DNA of 9,916 bases from Candidatus Cloacimonadota bacterium. Lineage in GTDB: Bacteria > Cloacimonadota > Cloacimonadia > Cloacimonadales > JAOZMQ01. A program made the translations under genes and the position numbers. The notes beneath the pieces are model-generated. The model saw only the letters and a list, made by a program, of their open reading frames with translations, made no database searches and was not told the DNA's origin. Location of the stretch: contig JAOZMQ010000085.1 of assembly GCA_029934195.1 (NCBI GenBank), forward strand, positions 1-9,916, in the 5' to 3' direction. The number at the start of each line of letters is the position of its first letter. Position 1 is the first letter of the stretch. Below are positions 5,909-9,916 of this stretch, in pieces.

Positions 5909-7735
5909 ATGAAATTAATAAAATTTCTATTACTAATATCTTTATTGACAATTTTTTGGGGATGTAGTGAGAATTCTCCCCTTAAAATTGAACAAATAAC
6001 TTTGGAACAACCCAACACAAAATCTACTATTATTACTGAAAATTTATTTATCAATAATGATTTCTCGATTGGCTACCAAAATGGAAATATTCGTTCTAAT
6101 AGAGTTTCTATTACTTGGAATAAATCCGGAGAAAGTGAATTTCTTTGTTATAAATTATTAAAAACTCAAAGTAATTTGAATTTTTCAAGTGAGTTCAATT
6201 TTGGAGATGAGGAATTTCTTGATAGCTGGAATTTAAATGAATGGGAAAAAAGTGAGAAAGGTAAAGGGTTTTTAGGCGATTATTCTCTTACATTTAATGG
6301 AAATGGTTCAAGTAATATATTAGAAACAGATTTTGATATTCCACAAAATTCAGGAATTATTATTAGTTTCTATCTTCGTTCAGACCAAAAAATTGAAACC
6401 TTTTTTAGTTATGGCAATGAAAATATTGTAGAAATATCTTCAGATGAATGGAGAAAATATTCTTATTACTTTTTTAATACAAATCTCGAAAATATTTCTT
6501 TAAGTTGGGATACAAATCATTGTGAAACAAGCATATATTTAGATGCTCTTACAATTATTGGAACAAAAGGTGATTTCGAGTTAATAGAATCATTTAATGA
6601 TATTAATACCACTTCTTTTACAGATTCTCTACTTATATCAGATAAAAATTATCTCTATAATCTTGTAACAATGATTGAAAATGGAATGAGTTCTTCTGAC
6701 ATTGTTTCTCTAAAAACTGCAAATTGGAAAGCTCCAAATAACATTCATATTGATGGAACCGATTATAATAGTTTTATAGCAAATTGGAATGATAACTCTG
6801 ATAATGAAGATTCTTTTAAGCTATATCTTGAAAAAAATGAGAATCTTGAATATTCAATAATTGATTCTTTTATTATAGCAAAAAATACTACTTCAAAAGT
6901 GATTACAGGTTTAGAAACAGAAGGGATTTATCGGGTATCAATAAAAGCAATAAGCCAATGGGAAAACGATACAAATATGACTTATAGTTCCAATTATGTC
7001 GCCATTCTTACTGAAGTGGATTCTTTTTCTTTGCAAAAAGAAATGAACTCTAAAGCTATTAATTTAACTTGGAATGATAACAGTACAATTGAAACAAGTT
7101 ACGTTATTGAAAGAAAATTACCGATTGCACAAGATTATAGTACTTTAGTTGTAGTACAAAAAAACATTGAAGAATATACTGATTTCGACACTTCTTCTTT
7201 CCATTATGGTGATGAAATTTATTACCGAATAAAAGCAATTAACAATAATACCGGTGAAGAATCAAACTATATTGAAAACAGTATTATTTTATTAGAGACA
7301 ACAGATTATTCTTTTGATTTTGAAAACTCACCTATTCCATCTTTTTTTGAAATGTCTGGAAATGCAGATTGGATTATTGACGAGAATACTTCTTCTTCCG
7401 GTCAATTCTCTTTAAAATCAGGAAATATTAGCAACAATAATCAATCAATTGTTACTCTAAAAATTCTTATCAAGAAAAATACTAATTACCAAATTTCCTT
7501 TGATTATAAAACGTCTTCTGAAATGTTCTGTGATTATTTGTATTGCTACATAAATGATAATTATGTTCTTTCAAAGTCTGGAATTAATGACTGGCAAAAT
7601 AGTGATGTTTTTTTAATAAATTCTGAAAATTCAAACGAAATTAGTATTAAATGGTTCTATGAAAAAAATGGAAGTATTAGTTCCTATGACGATAGTGTAT
7701 GGATTGATAATATTAAAATTGAGGAGAAATATTAA
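5909..7735 (+). CDS. surface lipoprotein with fibronectin type III and jelly-roll domains
   Basis: A 608-residue predicted lipoprotein of unknown function. The N-terminus has KLIK, a hydrophobic stretch and IFWGC, with C19 as the likely lipidated residue; F and W before GC make the lipobox atypical. Residues 60-95 (VSITWNKSGESEF) look like the first half of an FN3 domain and 222-270 (TTSFTDSLL, YLYNLVTMIENG) like its second half. Between them, about 96-218, lies a jelly-roll-like module ending YLDALTIIG. Two further FN3 domains follow at about 274-369 (FIANWNDNSDNEDSFKLYLE) and 370-463 (INLTWNDNSTIETSYVIERK). A C-terminal jelly-roll at about 465-606 ends SVWIDNIKI. Such modules usually bind glycans or proteins outside the cell. 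The ATG is chosen for AAGGAG at 5894-5899 and the signal peptide; an earlier in-frame ATG at 5795 would bury the signal and overlap the reductase gene. It starts 46 bases after the reductase and overlaps the next gene by one base. Confidence 0.85.
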   Translation: MKLIKFLLLISLLTIFWGCSENSPLKIEQITLEQPNTKSTIITENLFINNDFSIGYQNGNIRSNRVSITWNKSGESEFLCYKLLKTQSNLNFSSEFNFGDEEFLDSWNLNEWEKSEKGKGFLGDYSLTFNGNGSSNILETDFDIPQNSGIIISFYLRSDQKIETFFSYGNENIVEISSDEWRKYSYYFFNTNLENISLSWDTNHCETSIYLDALTIIGTKGDFELIESFNDINTTSFTDSLLISDKNYLYNLVTMIENGMSSSDIVSLKTANWKAPNNIHIDGTDYNSFIANWNDNSDNEDSFKLYLEKNENLEYSIIDSFIIAKNTTSKVITGLETEGIYRVSIKAISQWENDTNMTYSSNYVAILTEVDSFSLQKEMNSKAINLTWNDNSTIETSYVIERKLPIAQDYSTLVVVQKNIEEYTDFDTSSFHYGDEIYYRIKAINNNTGEESNYIENSIILLETTDYSFDFENSPIPSFFEMSGNADWIIDENTSSSGQFSLKSGNISNNNQSIVTLKILIKKNTNYQISFDYKTSSEMFCDYLYCYINDNYVLSKSGINDWQNSDVFLINSENSNEISIKWFYEKNGSISSYDDSVWIDNIKIEEKY

Positions 7736-9540
7736 TGAAAAATATAATTTTTACTGCCATATTATTGAGTTTTACTCTTTTGATTTTCGCACAAGAACCA
7801 ATTTCAATGAGAAGTCAAGCTACTGGTAATACCATCGAAGATAATTGGGATTTGATTTATGATACAATTGAATTAAAATTTGTTGATGGAATTCATTTCT
7901 ATACAAATTTAGCTGATTTTAACACCATTTATAAAAATGAAGAATGGGCAGATGATAATGTTCCTTTCCTTTCAGAACTTCCTTTGGGTATTGCTTTTAC
8001 AAATCCATTTGCTACTAATTTGAAACACTCATTTTTATTGCGTTTAAGGGATTCTATGCAACCAGAATCTGTTAATGGGGGAGAGGGTGAACATTCTGAA
8101 AAAAATACTAATTATGAAGATAAAAATGATGATGGAATTTATGATTATATCAGTGTTTATGACATTTCTAATAATAATTATGATATAAGTAAAAAATCTT
8201 CTTTTGTATTGAATAATTCTTTTGGCTGTGAGCTTTATACCTATGGTTTAAAATTTACAATTAATTCCGAAAATGAAGAAGATGATGAAGCAATAAATGA
8301 TATGGGTATTATTGGATTTGGACATAATCTTCATCCGATACTAAAAGGAAATTATGGAGAAAGCATTCAGGAAACACTATTTTCTATAGAAGATGATTTA
8401 CAAGTTATGAGCTCAGATGTTAATTCTGATTTCTCGACTATTACTGAAAATGATAATAGCAAAATAGATTTTTCTTTTATGACATTAGTAAATATCTTCA
8501 ATTTACGACCTGAGTTTAGGTTTGATTTATCCATAAATAATGTTTCAAAAAAAGATGTTGCCACAGATGATAAATATTACGGAGAATTTAATTATATTGA
8601 AACTCCTGATCTTACAGGCTTACAAGATCAAGAGCATGGTTTTATCAATGATTCATATATAAGTAAAACTGAGACTGATGGTAAAAATTTTATAGGAAAG
8701 TTTGCAATTAAAAATATCCTCCAAAATACAAAAAAAAGAAGAGATTGCGGATTCTGGGAAATTGGAATGAATTTTGGTCTTGGAAGTGGTAATTATCATT
8801 ATGAAAGCTCTCGTAAAACTAATTCTTTAGAGGTTAAAATTCCGGGAGAATCTAATCTTTTTTCTTCAATAGACTCAACCTATTATTCTCTTAAAATTGT
8901 GGATCATGGAGATTGGAACGGTACGCAATTTCAAATGTTTGGAAAATACAAATACAATTTATCTAAAGATGTGATTTTTGGAATTTCAAGTATTTTTGAT
9001 TATTCTTCAATTAATCGAGAAACAGATTATTCTTACAGTATGTATCAAAAACAGTCGTTATTGTATGGTGCAGGTTATGATGATGAAGATAGTTACGTTG
9101 CTCTTCTAACAGAATCAAATACAGCTGATCGTGAATATTTTACGCAAATATGGGAAAACAAAATTCCGGTTGGACTTGAGTTCAAATTACCAGAAAAAGA
9201 TCTCTCTATTAATGATTCTTTTAGTTTAAGAAATTTTAGCTTTAGACTTGGAACAACTTATACTTATACCAAAATAATTGAGGAAGATAAACATCAAATA
9301 AAAACATCAAAACCCAATACTAATGTATATACGTTTGGCAATGGTGAAATAGACATTTTTATTGATGAGAATTCTTTTAGTTCCACAAAAAATCGGAGTG
9401 AAAATATTTCTGCTTCTAAAAGATTTTCCGGAGGAATCGGATATCAACATTCTGAAAATCTATCAATTGATGCCGGTGGTTATGTTGAAGAAGATGGAGA
9501 AAACTATTATCTTGGAATTTCTTTTTCTTTAAGTAAATAG
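7735..9540 (+). CDS. predicted outer-membrane beta-barrel protein
   Basis: A 601-residue exported protein of unrecognised family. The signal peptide MKNIIFTAILLSFTLLIFA is probably cleaved near residues 19-20. The mature part has many alternating amphipathic strands, often aromatic-rich, such as LKHSFLLRLRD (96-106), KIDFSFMTLVNIF (243-255), WEIGMNFGLGSGNYHY (341-356), FSFRLGTTYTYTKI (501-514), and a final YYLGISFSLSK, as in beta-barrels. Strands alternate with acidic, Asn/Ser-rich loops. One loop has DKNDDGIYD (129-137), resembling a calcium-binding D-x-N-D-D-G loop of the thrombospondin-3 kind. There is no TonB box, plug domain or obvious enzyme motif. The start is clear: TAATG overlaps the stop of the lipoprotein gene, with GAGGAG at 7721-7726. 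Translational coupling suggests that the lipoprotein and barrel work together, for instance in surface display, secretion or uptake; which is not shown by the sequence. Confidence 0.8.
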   Translation: MKNIIFTAILLSFTLLIFAQEPISMRSQATGNTIEDNWDLIYDTIELKFVDGIHFYTNLADFNTIYKNEEWADDNVPFLSELPLGIAFTNPFATNLKHSFLLRLRDSMQPESVNGGEGEHSEKNTNYEDKNDDGIYDYISVYDISNNNYDISKKSSFVLNNSFGCELYTYGLKFTINSENEEDDEAINDMGIIGFGHNLHPILKGNYGESIQETLFSIEDDLQVMSSDVNSDFSTITENDNSKIDFSFMTLVNIFNLRPEFRFDLSINNVSKKDVATDDKYYGEFNYIETPDLTGLQDQEHGFINDSYISKTETDGKNFIGKFAIKNILQNTKKRRDCGFWEIGMNFGLGSGNYHYESSRKTNSLEVKIPGESNLFSSIDSTYYSLKIVDHGDWNGTQFQMFGKYKYNLSKDVIFGISSIFDYSSINRETDYSYSMYQKQSLLYGAGYDDEDSYVALLTESNTADREYFTQIWENKIPVGLEFKLPEKDLSINDSFSLRNFSFRLGTTYTYTKIIEEDKHQIKTSKPNTNVYTFGNGEIDIFIDENSFSSTKNRSENISASKRFSGGIGYQHSENLSIDAGGYVEEDGENYYLGISFSLSK

Positions 9541-9610
9541 TGTTTGAAATGAAAAATGAATAATTAGTATCTGAACGAAAACTAACTTTTTTAAATTTTC
9601 TTTTTGTGTC

Positions 9611-9623
9611 GCTACTCTGTAGC
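9611..9623 (+). repeat. small hairpin GCTAC-TCT-GTAGC
   Basis: A perfect 5-base stem with a 3-base loop, preceded by TGTC. It is followed by TTAGTTCTCTTTTT, so it might also weakly terminate transcription from the barrel gene, though the stem is short. It mirrors the hairpin at 9678-9690. Confidence 0.45.
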
Positions 9624-9678
9624 TTAGTTCTCTTTTTATCTTTACCCAACGCTAACGCATTGGGCTACAAAGATGTCG
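9624..9678 (+). repeat. 55-base direct repeat, copy 1
   Basis: This stretch is identical over all 55 bases to 9862-9916. It begins TTAGTTCTCTTTTTATC, passes through the palindrome CCCAACGCTAACGCATTGGG (9645-9664: five pairs, a C-A mismatch, two pairs and a TAAC loop) and ends GGCTACAAAGATGTCG. Here it lies between the hairpins at 9611-9623 and 9678-9690. Confidence 0.9.
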
Positions 9679-9690
9679 CTTCCACGAAGC
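9678..9690 (+). repeat. small hairpin GCTTC-CAC-GAAGC
   Basis: A perfect 5-base stem with a 3-base loop, preceded by TGTC like the hairpin at 9611-9623. Relative to that copy the fourth base pair is A-T to T-A, a compensating change that keeps the stem, while the loop sequence differs. Confidence 0.45.
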
Positions 9691-9834
9691 TAAAAGAGAT
9701 ATTTTTATGAAAAGTACTTTTTATCATTATAATTAGCGAGTTCAGCGTTCAAAGTTCTTTTTCGTTCAGATTATAGTTAATATCGAAATATTCTAAATTG
9801 ACATGTCTGAATTCCTATAAAAATGGAGGAAAAA

Positions 9835-9916
9835 ATGAAATTCAATACTGAAGAAGAAATATTAGTTCTCTTTTTATCTTTACCCAACGCTAACGCATTG
9901 GGCTACAAAGATGTCG
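9835..9916 (+). CDS. partial small ORF whose reading frame continues into the repeat
   Basis: An ATG at 9835-9837 follows GGAGG (9825-9829) by 5 bases, a good initiation site. Nine codons (MKFNTEEEI) are followed, exactly at a codon boundary, by the 55-base repeat read as LVLFLSLPNANALGYKDV; the window then ends. The first nine residues look like a genuine protein start, but too little is visible to name a family. Either a gene has been interrupted near its start by the repeat, or the repeat is tolerated as coding sequence. In copy 1 the same frame stays open after this point for ASTKLKEIFL and then stops, so a truncated peptide of about 37 residues is a possible outcome. Confidence 0.5.
   Translation, partial: MKFNTEEEILVLFLSLPNANALGYKDV
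9862..9916 (+). repeat. 55-base direct repeat, copy 2 (runs off the window)
   Basis: Identical to 9624-9678 up to the window edge, so the true repeat may be longer. Its left border falls at the base directly following the first hairpin of copy 1, and that hairpin is absent here. This suggests a defined left boundary for the repeated unit. Confidence 0.9.

Larger units (their letters stand above)
9564..9776. mobile_element. inverted-repeat-bounded element enclosing a palindromic repeat
   Basis: ATCTGAACGAAAA (9569-9581) is the exact inverted complement of TTTTCGTTCAGAT (9759-9771), giving 13-base perfect terminal inverted repeats about 203 bases apart end to end. The wider left border TTAGTATCTGAACGAAAA (9564-9581) is the best copy of the motif found at 3666-3732 and 3737-3943. 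The interior carries three small hairpins and the first copy of the 55-base repeat. It lies just downstream of the barrel gene and has no coding capacity for a transposase. Its size is close to that of the 3737-3943 element but the interior is unrelated. Confidence 0.6.

Noticed and set aside
9416..9649. A minus-strand reading frame of 77 codons antisense to the end of the barrel gene.
   Set aside because: It is lysine-rich low-complexity sequence from AT-rich DNA, crosses an inverted-repeat end and lacks a convincing translation signal.
9798..9821. TTGACA (9798-9803) and TATAAA (9816-9821) as a promoter for the small ORF at 9835.
   Set aside because: The spacer is 12 bases and the -10 would lie almost on the Shine-Dalgarno.
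9541..9916. A CRISPR array, because of exact repeats near the window end.
   Set aside because: Only two copies, 55 bases long and 183 bases apart edge to edge, with internal hairpins and no regular spacers or cas genes.

Overview
The window is very AT-rich chromosomal DNA from a bacterium with a Gram-negative type envelope: it carries a lipoprotein with a lipid-attachment cysteine next to a predicted outer-membrane beta-barrel. The low GC, the lipoprotein full of fibronectin type III and jelly-roll domains, the barrel family and the short palindromic repeats together suggest the Fibrobacteres-Chlorobi-Bacteroidetes (FCB) assemblage, perhaps Cloacimonadota or a relative. This placement is an impression from style, not a computed assignment.

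Left half (1-3300), minus strand: a PTS EIIA-type protein with an extra C-terminal regulatory-looking domain, followed 10 bases later by a CPA2-type cation:proton antiporter, then, after a 195-base gap, a cytoplasmic L-asparaginase. The EIIA protein and the antiporter look co-transcribed from a promoter near 3325-3353 and probably form a regulated ion-transport pair.

Middle (3301-3981): a 681-base gene-free divergent region. It holds the promoter of the minus-strand operon and a cluster of short inverted-repeat elements whose ends share a motif close to TTAGTATCTGAACGAAAA.

Right half (3982-9540), plus strand: a compact monomeric adenosylcobalamin-dependent ribonucleotide reductase with all expected cysteines, then a lipoprotein and an outer-membrane beta-barrel protein whose stop and start codons overlap by one base. 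The last two are almost certainly translated together and probably act together at the outer membrane.

Right end (9541-9916): another element with the same TCTGAACGAAAA ends. It encloses a GC-richer palindromic repeat, 55 bases of which recur exactly at 9862-9916, where they are read in frame as the continuation of a small, well-initiated ORF that runs off the window.

No RNA genes, CRISPR array, transposase, integrase or toxin-antitoxin pair were seen. The most unusual material is the family of short repeats with shared ends and different interiors, the in-frame repeat at the right edge, the EIIA plus antiporter module and the nested domain architecture of the lipoprotein.
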